From assembly GCA_016808115.1 (NCBI GenBank), contig JAEQBH010004433.1, forward strand, positions 124,001 to 188,000: a stretch of DNA of 64,000 nt. The letters are read 5' to 3'. Position 1 is the first letter of the stretch. Every line of letters starts with the position of its first letter. The translations under genes and the position numbers were made by a program. The notes beneath the pieces were generated by a model. It ran no database searches and was not told the origin of the DNA. It worked only from the letters and a program-made list of their open reading frames with translations. Positions 33,340 to 44,573 of this stretch are shown here, piece after piece. The stretch comes from Tetrastigma voinierianum. Taxonomy: Eukaryota; Streptophyta; Magnoliopsida; Vitales; Vitaceae.

Positions 33340-34010
33340 ATATTCCCAACGTGAGTCGCATAACCCCATTCCTGCTAGTCATTATGGCATCTGGCAAACT
33401 AAGAATGGCCCCAATATGATGGGCACATGATTGGTTCCCACTGCCACCGGCTATGTGTCAAGTATGACAAAGTCCACTAGGTAGTGTTAATCTGTCCACT
33501 CAGATTAAAAACATCCTCAATTGTCCCCGTATTTTACCAGACCTATCGCCTAGTGGCGCGGTGATGGACGTGGGTTTAAGTTCACCCAACCTGCTGCTTC
33601 ACATAGAATACGGCAAAAGGTTCACACTAGCCTTCCAAGTCTAATAGTGCTTTCTCCAGCCACTAATGCCCCCATTATTAACCGAGATTGTAGGACATCC
33701 TGGTCTTATATTTCACTGAGTTCAGACTCAATGATAGCACTCATTTGCTCAGTCAAAAAGGCCTTTTTGTTTACATTAAAACCTCTTTTTACCATGCATA
33801 AGTCCTTCAAGAATTTTGCATAGGTGGGGACTTGTTTGATCATGTCAAGGAGAGGAATGTTAACCTTCACTTGCCGTAAAACCTCTAGCATTTCTGTTTG
33901 GTTAACGGAATTTTTCTTTTTTCGGAGAGCCTGTGGGAATGGAGGGGGTACACTGGTCTTCACCTCTTCTCTATTTGCTGATTGTTCTTCTTGCGGGCGG
34001 ATCAAACAAT
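33340..34010 (-). pseudogene. C1 protease and gag-pol linker
   Basis: The linker at 33706-34005 reads P-P-P-F-P-Q-A-L-R-K-K-K, then E-V-L-R-Q-V-K-V-N-I-P-L-L-D-M-I and Q-V-P-T-Y-A-K-F-L-K-D-L, a block diagnostic of Athila-type polyproteins between the zinc knuckle and the protease. Left of it the protease is decayed; the D-L-G-A-type site cannot be read with confidence. Confidence 0.75.
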
Positions 34011-34117
34011 GGGACTGACGGCCGAGCTGACCGCTGGTCTCAGCCTTACCACTCTAAAGTCACCACCGCTCGACTTCATCAATTCTTACATTTGGATCAT
34101 TGTTTAGCCTATTTCAT

Positions 34118-34921
34118 TCATTCCCTTCTGATGTGGCTGTGACTCGGAAGGAAATTCTCCTTTCGTAACCTTGTCGCTGGTCGCACAACCTCGAAATCTC
34201 GAGCACACCGCCCGCCTCGTTGAGTGAGCTGACGCTTCAATTTTCTGATTAGTCTCGCATATTCAACACTCTCTGCTTCTTCTACAAACGCGTTTACCAC
34301 TTTACTAAATTCAAAGATTGCCCGCCACTGTAGAGAGAAGAAGGTGGAGGCGGCTGCTGTTATGTTGAAGTGGAGCCAAACTGCCGCCAGTGGTTCCTCA
34401 GAGAATATATGCAGGGTTTTGGCTTCCATGACTGTGTTTGGATGATTTAATTAAAGCTATAGGTGTCGCTTATATGGAGAACAGGGGTGGTTTATTTTGA
34501 TTCGTGATACGGCATGCTCTCTGACAAGTACTCCCAGATGACTATTTGTCTAATAATCAAAATATGAGCGACGTAGATGCGTAACCTTCGGGGCCATCGC
34601 TTGCATTTCGTGTTGACTTCTCATTTCAAGCTCCTCCAAACTTCGAGTTAATGTGGTCAGTTTTGCTTTCATCTTCGTATCTTCGGAAAGTGCATAAATG
34701 CCCCTCCGTGGTCTAAGGCCTGATCTTCTACTTCCCTGGGACTTGGCTCGTGCTTTGAGGCTCTCAATCACATAGTTCAAAAGTCCATGGCCTCATCCTC
34801 GGGTTTTTGCTCAAAGTTACCTCCACACATGGTTTCCATTAGTTGCTTCTCATGGCTATATTACTACCATCATAAAAATGATTCACTAGCATCCATGTAT
34901 CAAAACCATGGTGTGGACATG
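34118..34921 (-). pseudogene. C1 gag, downstream part
   Basis: Includes R-P-R-R-G-I-Y-A-L-S-E-D near 34680-34720, then K-L-T-T-L-T-R-S-L-E-E-L-E-M, the coiled region after the Athila gag domain, and, at the right edge, decayed 'H-G-F-D-T-W-M-L-V' coding (34870-34915). Gag is then cut by LTR-B copy 3 and continues at 37341. Confidence 0.65.
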
Positions 34922-35149
34922 TGATGAGCTTAAAAGTCATCTCTTTTTAGTCCATTTTTCTGTTTGATTTTCAGTTTAAATTGAATAATAAATATGCAGA
35001 ATTATGAAGAAACTCACCAATTTGTCATTAGCAGGAAGGAAGCAAGAAAGAAGAAAAGCAGTAGAAAAATGCAGCAATAAGTGGATAAAAATGCAGTCAA
35101 TAGTGTAGCGTAAATACAAGCAATCATTTAACTATTGATGCAGTCTCGA

Positions 35150-35900
35150 GGGCCCACAAATTCAGCTTCCGAGGTCACGACATCGTGAAGATTAAAGGGA
35201 ATTTGATGCAGGTCGCGATGTGACTACGCCAGAGGCAAATGGGGAATGAGCAGAATTAAAAGAGGATGTCGCGGGACAGAAGTCCTAAGTCGCTACATCA
35301 TAAACAACCAAAGGCAACTTCCAAAGAAAGAGGCCCCCAAGTGATGTCAGCGACAGAAGACCATCGACACCAAGTACAACCACTCCCACCGGCAGAGAAT
35401 TATGGATGAAGTCAAGATACAGCAAAGAGAACATCCGGCGCTTCAAAACCGTGAGTTGATGTCGACGCCTAAGAAGCACCCATTCATCAGGCCATTCACT
35501 ACGCGACAAGAAGACTGATGTCGCGACACCACAACAAACAGTAGAGGAGTACAAGAGAATCTAGCTGATGTCACGACATCAGGGAACACTCATTCAAAGA
35601 TGCAGTACAAGGAGCTAATGTCGCGACAAGAGAAACGGGTCAGCGACATCCGCACCCATCATCCGTCAGATAAAGGCTCACCACGTCGCGACATCACATC
35701 CACCATTTACGTCAAGTAGTGAACTTCGTGGTGATGTCAAGATGAGATAGATGTCGCGACATGCAGACTCCGTCGTAAAAGAACCTGAAGGTCGCGACAT
35801 GAGCAAAGGACTCCGCCCGGGTACTTCGAAATCCACAGCAGTTACATCGGGGTTTAGGCCCAACCGAGAAACCCAATAGAAAGCTACCCGCATTGAAAAC
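35150..35900. repeat. Palindrome cluster in LTR-B copy 3
   Basis: At least ten intact or decayed TGTCGCGACA sites (for example near 35520, 35618, 35685, 35752 and 35790) within 750 bp. Variants are largely CpG transitions. Confidence 0.8.
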
Positions 35901-35949
35901 CAAGTCGCAGCGCATCGAGAGAGATCCGTGGTGGCCTAGCTTCACTTTT

Positions 35950-35986
35950 ATTTTTCTTTTCTTTTCTTTTCTTTTCTTTTCTTTTC
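35950..35986 (+). repeat. (TTTTC)n microsatellite
   Basis: Seven or so TTTTC units inside LTR-B copy 3. The corresponding AAAAG run is seen near 8180-8210 in copy 1 and near 46020-46045 in copy 4, so it is an ancestral part of LTR-B. Confidence 0.9.
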
Positions 35987-37340
35987 GCCATTTTGTTGCA
36001 TTGTTTCTGATTCGCTTCTTTTTCGCTTTGTTTTGTCTGATCTGAATGTTATCGCAGATTTAAGCTGGAATTGTCGAAATGAATTTCAAATTACCACCTG
36101 AACGTATGGAATTTCGTATAAATTCACTTTTACCATTCGCTTCCAATTACACTGCTCTATCGATCACAGCCGTCAGAGGCGTAATTCAAGAATCGAGGAA
36201 ACTACCATTGAGAACGTTTTTAGTTAGAATTGATTTTTCTGTAGTATTTTCCAAAAGATTTTATTATCAAAATACTAATTTACTTTTAAATTATGGGTTT
36301 ATTGATTTTGATCTGAATACGCCTTCCTATACCCGTTAAGAATTACTCATTACCCCGATTTCAAGGAAGTCCTCTGATAACACATTGTGAAGACAACTGG
36401 GTAATGTACAGTTCTTTGAAGGTATACTAACCTCGCTTATTGTGGATCCGCTGCGCCTTGCACGCTTACTTAGATAAATCCTCTTCACTTGAAGTCAAGA
36501 ACTAGTTGAACGATCATCTATTTATCAAAGGCAGATTTCACCTCAATTCCTAGATACATGAGGCTAATCCCGTGTTTAGCGCTTCGAGATCTAATCAAGG
36601 AAAGGTTGATCTATTCTAATTTCGAGGAAGAGTAATTTGGAAGTTGTATATCCTTGTTGACTACTAACTCGGGAGCTAAGGTGTACAAATTCATAAAATG
36701 GGTGCGAGTGATTCGCAAAGAAAAATACCCATTTTGCTGAAGTTCTTATAAAAGTAGTTATCTCTGCTCCTCAGAATTCGAGAGAATCAGATAAATGAGA
36801 TAACGAATGTGAGTGGAGAGATCCAAATTGTGACTACAATGCTCTCGGATGTATTTTTAGAAACTTGAGATAATTCATGAAATTTTTAATCAATATTCAT
36901 TACAGAATTGATCGTCTACCATGTACTGCTTCTATGTCTTTATGATAATTGTTCAAGATTTCATTTCGTTATAGAACTTAGTTTTACCTTTCATTCATTT
37001 TACTTCGCTTACTTAGTTTTCATTTTGATATTAGTTTATTTCCTGTTTTACTTGAATAATCATATCAACTGATTAACAAATAAGATGAATTTTTATATCC
37101 GGGTAGTTGATGAAAATTTGAGATCTCGGGTGGATCGATATCCGGACTTTAAATCCATTTTATTACTGTCGAATTGCAGACCATAGTGTATCTTGCCAAA
37201 ACCAAAATTTGAAAATGATAGATTATAGGAGATTTTTTGGTCTTAACAAGTTTTATGGCGAAGTTTCCAGGGACTAGACAATAGTCTTCTGGTGATAATG
37301 ACATATAAATTTGTAGATGTGTTTTGGTAAGAAGTCAACA

Positions 37341-37660
37341 ACATGCATTGATGGTCTCTATGAACCTCTCCTAACACTGATAGGATTTCATCGGTTTAGG
37401 CCGAGTAAGTGCAGATCCGTCTTTCAAACTGGCTGTCTTACTGCACCAAGAATTTCTTCAAAATTAGCGAAGATCGCCCAATTTCTAATTGTCCTTGGCC
37501 TTAATGAACGGAGTCAGTATTTTTACCTTGTATCTTTCGCTGTCGTGGTGCTTTCACTGAAAGCAAATCCATGCTTATACCCTCCTTAAAAGTGAGTGCA
37601 TGCTTCCTCGAAATCCAGTATATGTGAATATGGTTTCATTTTCCATACCATGAAATGGGA
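37341..37660 (-). pseudogene. C1 gag, upstream part
   Basis: Minus-strand coding with Y-S-H-I-L-D-F-E-E-A near 37600-37630 and L-R-P-R-T-I-R-N-W near 37480-37505, matching the conserved core of Athila gag (see the C3 copy). It has frameshifts. It rejoins 34921 leftwards after removal of LTR-B copy 3. Confidence 0.7.
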
Positions 37661-38091
37661 AGCGGGGGGCACTAGGTAGGGTCTCGGCTGCTACATCCTC
37701 GATTAGGAGGTATGATCGGGAAGAGCAACTACAGGAGGGTGTATGTGATCCCTCGTCATTTTATTATCTTTTGTTGGATTCATGGGGGTGCTTATTGACT
37801 CTCACTTGTTCGCCGGGTAGAGGGTCCATATTTTCACTATGTACCTTTGATTTCACAACCTTGCTCGGCGATTATCGCGATTCTTTGCAATCCCCACACG
37901 ATATCCCTCTGTCCAGTCTTTGCGTAAACAACGTTCGAAAAATGAGACACAGCAAAAGAACCTGAGAACAAACTTGCCAGGTGGTGTTAGCGAAACAAAA
38001 AGGTATTGTGAAACAAAAGCGGTCGCGATGGCGCGAGATTGAAGAAAACTTCTGATTCACACTTAATTGAAAAGTTTAGAAGGTCACACGC
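37661..38091 (-). mobile_element. C1 gag N-terminal and leader region, unreadable
   Basis: About 430 bp between recognisable gag and the leader hairpin. By position it should hold the gag N-terminus and part of the leader. No motif can be read. Confidence 0.4.
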
Positions 38092-38113
38092 ACTTGTAAT
38101 GTGGATTACAAGT
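38092..38113 (-). other. Leader stem-loop of C1
   Basis: Perfect 9-bp stem: arms ACTTGTAAT and ATTACAAGT around a 4-nt loop, about 34 nt downstream of the PBS in element sense. C3 has the same hairpin at the same place with a compensating base-pair change (see findings). A role in packaging or dimerisation of the genomic RNA is possible but is inference. Confidence 0.7.
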
Positions 38114-38146
38114 ACACATCGGCACTCATCTATACGTGGTTTGGCA

Positions 38147-38167
38147 CCATCCGAAGCGATGGCGTAA
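38147..38167 (-). other. C1 primer-binding site, decayed tRNA-Asp type
   Basis: Plus-strand CCATCCGAAGCGATGGCG lies next to the LTR terminus where C3 has a recognisable ATCCCCGACAACGACGTCA. Several mismatches to the tRNA-Asp complement; identified mainly by position. Confidence 0.55.
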
Positions 38168-38169
38168 TT

Positions 38170-39611
38170 TGATTCGTGCCCACTTATTTGGGTGGCGAGT
38201 CAAACAATATTTGTTCCTATGTTCCTCCTATACTTGGTAGTCAAGCTCTTTGCGGTATAAGCGGTCTAGGTCGAACACGAGGATGGGTTTTTCATCCACG
38301 AATGATTTGCATCGGTGTTTGAAAATGGTGAGGACTTTGTTTGGATTTTCGGTTGTTTAAAAGCAGTGGAGTTTGTTGGTCAGCAGTTATTGTATTAAGC
38401 TTAAATGAAGTGTGAAATGGTAGCTTTGAAGGCTTGGGTCACTAGATAACATGGGGTGCCAAAATGTCCACCGGGTTATTTCCCTGCGTTAGGGCAAATG
38501 ACATATAGTCGAGCAGCGGGATCTTTGTTTAGCTATAAAAAACCTAACCACAGAACCACTCTATTTGAGTGAACCAAATACTAAACATTCAAGGGTCCCA
38601 TTGAGTTTGAAACCAGCATTTAACCTCATTTCAATGGCTCGTAAATGACATCTAAAGGATATCGGTCATCTACCGTAAGAATGAACCACAAAAGCTTTAT
38701 GATAAGTATTGACCGAAAAGGAAAGACATTAAATGGAATTAAACCCCAGTTTGGAAAGTTGGGAACCATAAATCTTTACATTACTGTAACATTCAAAGCA
38801 TGAGAGACTGACTACTTAGCCCTGACCCACGAAACCAAGCTAGCAACCTCCTCTTCCAAGTATGAGGAGGCAGCGAGCATCCCTTAAGTTGTCATCCTCG
38901 AGGGGGTGTTGGCGACAGAAAATGAAAGAAAGGAGAGAGAAGAGAGCAAAGTAAACCATAAAGTAAAGCTACGGAAGCTGTATTAATGAAAAAGTTGCTT
39001 AGGATTCTGAAGTTGTAGGGACTTATAGCCAATCCCAAAGACAGAAAATACAAAGTAATACCTAAAATATGAAATTACATAAGAGACCAAAATGGTAATT
39101 TATCAAAGCGTGGTCGTTTGGAATCAAAAACACGAAGCACGGGGGTGAGCAATTTCTGCATGCGGCCAATTTGCTTGACCCTAGCAAAAAATTTTTATTG
39201 AGATAAGCGAAATTGAGAATTTTCGCTAGGAACAGTGATTTTCGCTAGCTAGTTCGCAATCATGCGCGAAAATCACAGTTTGCTCCTACGTCTCTGTTTT
39301 GCTCTTTGTCCTTCTTGCACTTCTTATTCATCCGCTTTTGCCTTCAATTCTTCTTTGCTGTTGACATTTCACATGCATATAAAACGGTGAAATTCACAGA
39401 AGTATTCTCGCATTCGGCACGAAGAAGCGAAACTTCTTGATTGAGTTCTCAAACACATGAAACTATCGAAACAATATCGAAAACAAATCAAAAACACTAA
39501 GTGGACATGCACATGACAATTGGCTTAATTCATATGATTAGTGCGCAAAAGCCCACTTTCCAAGAAACCTATCTTGAATAGGGCTGAAAATAGCACTTTG
39601 AGCCTTAATCA
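38170..39611 (-). repeat. C1 5' LTR
   Basis: 1,442 bp, in element sense TGATTAAGGCTC to GGCACGAATCA. It matches 27439-28981 along its length with many small indels. The PBS adjoins its left edge, so it is the 5' LTR of a minus-strand element. Confidence 0.85.
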
Positions 39612-41396
39612 AATACTCATAGCACGAAAGTATTAGCGATATCAAACTCAAGTTGTTATTTCTTATGAACAAACATCATACGGTAATATCACTGATAGAA
39701 TCACGCATAATACTAGCCGTCATAGTTAGGAATACTCATAATGCGGACACATACATTTCAAATTAGATGTAACCTAAGTTTTATTATTGAATATGTACTC
39801 TTAGATTCTTCATGCCTTTAAAGTACACATGAAAGATGATAATGCAAAACAGACCTTTGTAGACCTATTAAATTTATCGACACAATGTCCCTCTTTTAGG
39901 ATCTATCTCCTTAGCTCGATGCAAACTATCACACCCACGATTTTTTTAATTGTTGAGCGATATTATACACGAGTAAGGAAACCATTGTTGTGTTTAGGTT
40001 TAATGGCATGCCGTCGATAGGAATGAACATGTGATAAGCAACATTATATAATCACATTCATAAACTTACTTGAACCTTGTAAACATTATATAACACAAAA
40101 TTAGTCTTTAGTATGACTTGAGCCGCCCCATCTTGGTACCTCCACAACCACCAAGTCCTGATGGATTGCCCACTTTTATGAGGGAAAAAATGGGTGTTTA
40201 ATTACAACTTTCTCTCAGAAATTACACTATATACTAGGCCGCGATCCTCGAAAGGTAAAATCATGCAAAAGCTAGCTCATCCCACCCTTGTCATACCTTT
40301 TTCTCCTACATCTAAGATGTTGGGAGAGATAAGTGATTCACGACTGATGAAACCTTATGGTCATCTTATGCATATCCGGTTACCATGAGGAATTAAATAT
40401 AAGGCCCGGATGCATGATCAACGCAGTTAATCATTTAATGAATATGCAATAAAATCGATATGCATGCATGTTACAAACATCTCTATTTCTTTTAAGTTTT
40501 CCCTTATATGATAAACTGCCATATCTGCGCCATCGGATATATTATTCATCGATGCTCCAAATAATACTTGTACATTGCAATTAGTTTTGGGGGCTCATAC
40601 CCAAGGGCAGCTAACCCTGTGTCTTTTGGGACTCAACCTAAGGGCAAGACCAACCCCGTGTCTTTAGGGACTACAACCCAAGGGCAAGACCAACCCCGTG
40701 TCTTTAGGGTTCTGACTGGGGGTAGGACATTTATGGCTTTAAGGGATTACAACCCGAGGGCGGGTTGACCACAATCACCCACACCCATACTAGGGTGTCT
40801 TCCTCGAGGTATTTAGGTACTTTTACCTAAGGACCCACAGTCCCACATAAACAAGTAACATGTGATGATCTACATATCTCAAAATATTACCCTATAGCAA
40901 CCTTGTTTTATCATTGTGTTCCATTATCGATAATTTGAAATCTGACCGCGTATACTTTATGTCCATCATAGAAGTCAAGAGTCTCCATCTCTTTACAATG
41001 TTCAAATCACTCAAAATAGGGTAATAAGGCAACAAAGATATGGTGCATTTTTACTATATACATGTCAAGCATAGAGATTGCAATATATTTCATGCAAAGC
41101 CAACTAATAGGCATTTTGCGTGATTGTGTATATAAAACGTGCGAAAAAATGTGAAAAGGATGCCTAATCGCACAAGTATATGCTTGTTAAGTAATATAGT
41201 GTACTTATCGTACGGATATCGCTCCATGAGAGAGATTTTGGGATGCTAACTACCAAAATTACAATACATCTTTAATATCCAAACTATCAATTATGATATC
41301 CAACCCAAAATTAAAACTAAGCTAATGAAACTTTCAATATGACAATTGAATTGCATAACTACGGGTTACCAAATGATGATAAAAGTCTAGGGTGTT
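39612..41396 (-). mobile_element. Probable gypsy-B leader and 5' LTR remnant
   Basis: Non-coding. At 39640-39655 'agcgatatcaaac' may be a decayed complement of the tRNA-Met PBS (GCTCTGATACCA). Beyond it, phrases such as 'ttgagccgccccatcttgg' and 'gtgtttaattacaact' loosely resemble the reverse complement of LTR-A-like LTRs. From about 41150 the sequence changes to another LTR-like tail ('cacaagtatatgc...tatcgtacggatatcgctcc'). Assignment to gypsy-B rests on position and is weak. Confidence 0.35.
40598..40718 (+). repeat. 40-bp tandem repeat, about three copies
   Basis: Units of about 40 bp built on CCCAAGGGCAAGACCAACCC followed by CGTGTCTTTAGGGACTA. The first unit is the most diverged. No coding sense. 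Confidence 0.85.
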
Positions 41397-42763
41397 TGAT
41401 TCATGCCACAGTAGGCGTACCCAGAATCAACAATATTTGTAACCTAAATTCCTCTTACTGCTGTAGCAAAGCTCTTTGCGGTATAGTAGTTTCAGGGTCG
41501 AACTGGGGATGGGTTTTTCTTCGCCTGAAATGATTTACGGTGATTCAAACGGTGAAATTCGGTTTGGATTTAGGGTGTTAAAACGATTAGGTTGGGTGTT
41601 TGAAAACTGAAAATAAAATGAAATAAAATAAAGAAAAGAACTCTTTGAAGTGTTAGGCTACTAGGTTTAAGGCCACAAGGTGAATGAGTGCCGGGTCCTT
41701 TCCTCGCATTGGAGAAATTTGACACATATTCATTTCGGCAGGATCTTCGGTGGCCTTAAACTGAACCCTTGTAATTTTTCCTTTCAAAATATGGCATTTA
41801 ATGAGCATACATGCTCCCAGACAATGAGAACACACCTCTTAAACACACCTACGGTAACTAATGAGGCGATGCAAGATATCGATGGATCACAGCGATAAGC
41901 ATCCATAAACCCAAGCTTGCCAAATACGGGTTAATCGGGGTATATTTAAGAGATTTAACCTTAAGTGAGGAATAGAAGCATAAATGATCATAAATGCTAG
42001 CATTAAAAATGTAAAGAATAGTCATTTTACCTCAGAAAGCTGTTACCTAGTAGCCCCCTCTTCTTGAGGATGGAGGGGTTTGTGACCATCCAGCAGGTTG
42101 TCATCGAGGGGTGTTTGGCGGGCGAAGAAGTGAGAGAAAGAGAGAAAGGAGAGAAAAGGAGAGAAAAGCGGGGCTTTGGAGCTATTCGCGTCAAAGGTTC
42201 TTCCTTTGGACAAAAAGTCTCAGATTACATTGTGTACAAATGAAGCATATAGCGACGAGCCAGAAAAATTACGAATCGACAAAAGCGATTATTTATTCTG
42301 AACAAAATGGGAAGAAATTAAAGAGAGGAGCAAAGCGAAAAAATCAAGCGGCGGCGAGCGGTGTCACCGAGTGAGAAGTGAACAAGCGTCTGAGGCATGA
42401 ATAGTGGCGAAGCGAGGAAATGGGCGGTTTAGCGACGCTGCGAGATTTTAGCGAGGTTATTGAGAACCACTATAACCGTAAATATTCATCGCGATGTTCC
42501 ATATTTCTCACTTTTTTGCTCTTCTTTCCTTCTAAGATCTAATATGCAAAGATGAGTTCAACTCGGGTTCTTGATGCTGAATTATTTCGATAATTTTGGC
42601 ATAAGCAGTTTTCAAAAACTACAAAATTAGCCAAAAAATGCGATTAGTAGAATAACAGGGACCTTAATATGCAAATCGGGTTAATTACGCTGATTAATTA
42701 CAAAAAAGTGCTTCGAAACACGAATAAATAGGGTTGAAAATAGCACTTTTTGAGCCTTAATCA
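41397..42763 (-). repeat. C3 3' LTR
   Basis: 1,367 bp; plus-strand start TGATTCATGCCACAG, end TGAGCCTTAATCA, followed by 'ccgacctacacattgctag', the hallmark preceding 3' LTRs in this family. It contains the TGGCATTTAATGAGC phrase shared with 59470-59485. Confidence 0.85.
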
Positions 42764-43740
42764 CCGACCTACACATTGCTAGTCCTTAGCGATGAAAAAA
42801 AAAAAAAAGAGCATAAGCAACAACAAAAATGATGTACCTGAAAAATGGTATTTCAAAAGGTTGTGAATGAGTAATGCTAACCCTCGATGAGAATCACTTG
42901 GAAACCCTTTTGATAATTATCTCGAGAGAATGAATGCCCGTACGAGAATTGAGTATCAAAGAGCCTCCTGCTTGAGGTGAATCAGCAGACTTCCACGAAA
43001 CCTAAGTGTTTGTTTGATCGAGTTCTGTGATAATTTGCTAAAGCTGCACTCTCCCAAACCCAGAAACTCTTACCTCCATCTAGGACACTAACTTGACCTA
43101 AATAGATCGGGACCCTCTTATTCCCTGACTCTTTTTGTGTTGTAGGGGTGTAATCTTGAGGAATCGAGCCTCACCAAAGTCTAAGTAAGCGAGGATCCTC
43201 ACAGGTGACTCGACAGTGGAAGCAGGGCATGAGTCATCGGGATCTTTCGATCACTTCTTTCTTGGGTCCCACCTCGGACTTCGAATGATTTGAAACTCCG
43301 GCACCCTCTGACTTCGCTCCACCCCATCCGCCTCATGTAGCGAGCACTAAGTCGGTGGCTCCCGACCCGGGTTGGCTAAGGAGCACTTAGGGCTTTAAGA
43401 CTTTCGTCATATACCCCTCGGACCGTGCTTGGGTTTCAAGGTGAAGCGTTGCAATCTTCTTCTTTTTCTTTTTCTTTTTCTTTTCTTTTTCTTTTTCACT
43501 TCTTTTTATTTTGGAAGACACATTAGCCTTCTTTTCATGGAGATCCTTAACCTATTAAAGGTAGTCAACGAAACTAGGGTAGGTTTTACTTAAGTTTAGG
43601 AGATTAGGCGATTCTTGACTATTATTGAAACCTAATGTGCATAGTGTGTGGTTATTTAGAGTGGAAGAAAAGATCGCGACGGGGAATTCAAGCCCAATCA
43701 TCCGCTCGATTAGTATGAAATCAATCTAACATCCATGAGA
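42764..43740 (-). mobile_element. C3 3' untranslated region, left part
   Basis: Non-coding. Matches the corresponding regions of C1 and C4, including 'gaatgatttgaaactccggc', 'gtcggtggctcccgacc' and a CTTTTT-rich run at 43455-43500. It ends at the target duplication aattg (43741-43745) created by C4. Confidence 0.8.
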
Positions 43741-44573
43741 AATTGTGATTTTTTTTTGTGCGAGTAGGTGTTGAGAATGTGAAATTTATAGCCTAGGATT
43801 CCCTCACTGGCGGCCGTAACAAAGCTACTACAGTATAATTAGTCAAAGGGTGAACACGAGATGGGTTTTCTTCGTGAGAGAAGAGTTACGGTCATTGAAA
43901 ATGGTGTTTCTCAGTTGGATTTATAGGGTGTGTAAGCGATTATTATTGTGAATGGTTGCAAACTAAAATAGCTGATGTAAAGTTGCCAGAAATCCTTGAA
44001 GTCTCGGGCGGGCTTAGGGTTCTAGGTTAACGAGCAGCTAATACTTTCGAGGTCTTTATCCTCGCGTTTGGGGAGCATGACATATAATCTTCTCGACCCA
44101 GGATCTTCGATTTTAGCCTTAAAACCTAAACCACTAAGAGTTTCCTTTTGAAAGATGGCATTTCATTAGGCATAAATGTCCACTAGCGTTGAAAACGCAT
44201 CCCGAAAACATTACCTACGATAGTAGCCAGGAGACAACTAGCGGGCCTCGGTGGATCTAATGAAAGTATCCAGACCCAACTTACGAATACCACATTAAAG
44301 GAAACCGAGCTGAAATGCACTTAAAGAGATTTTAACTATGGTGAAACGAGGAGCCTGAAATACCCTTAAACAAACATGAAACATGAGAACATGCGAAATT
44401 GCTTTAAAAAACAACACCCGGTGGCCTTCCCCTTCAAGGATCAGGGTATTAGCCAAGCATCCCTTGATTTGTCATCATCAAGGGGTGTTTGGCTACAGTC
44501 TGAAAGTGAAGGGAGAAGAAAGAAAATCATCAGCGATAGAGAGAAGGAAGCCGTGCGGCGATTGATTAATTAT

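Larger units (their letters stand above)
34922..37340 (+). mobile_element. LTR-B solo LTR, copy 3 (plus strand)
   Basis: 2,419 bp, TGATGAGCTT to AAGTCAACA, with exact target duplications acatg at 34917-34921 and 37341-37345, inserted in the C1 gag. This is the best-bounded LTR-B copy. It includes the palindrome cluster, a (TTTTC)n run at 35950-35986, the 'gatatccggactttaaatcc' phrase near 37138-37160 and one decayed tRNA-Asp-complementary motif at 37256-37274, about 66 bp inside its 3' end. Confidence 0.9.
27439..39611 (-). mobile_element. Element C1: Athila-type gypsy retrotransposon
   Basis: About 12.2 kb on the minus strand, including a 2.4 kb LTR-B insertion. 5' LTR at 38170-39611, PBS complementary to tRNA-Asp to its left, gag, protease, RT, RNase H and integrase traces in order, a long 3' untranslated region and 3' LTR at 27439-28981. 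Flanking 5-mers are aatat (27434-27438) and aatac (39612-39616), a 4 of 5 match. All frames are broken. It is inserted in the leader region of gypsy-B. Confidence 0.8.
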
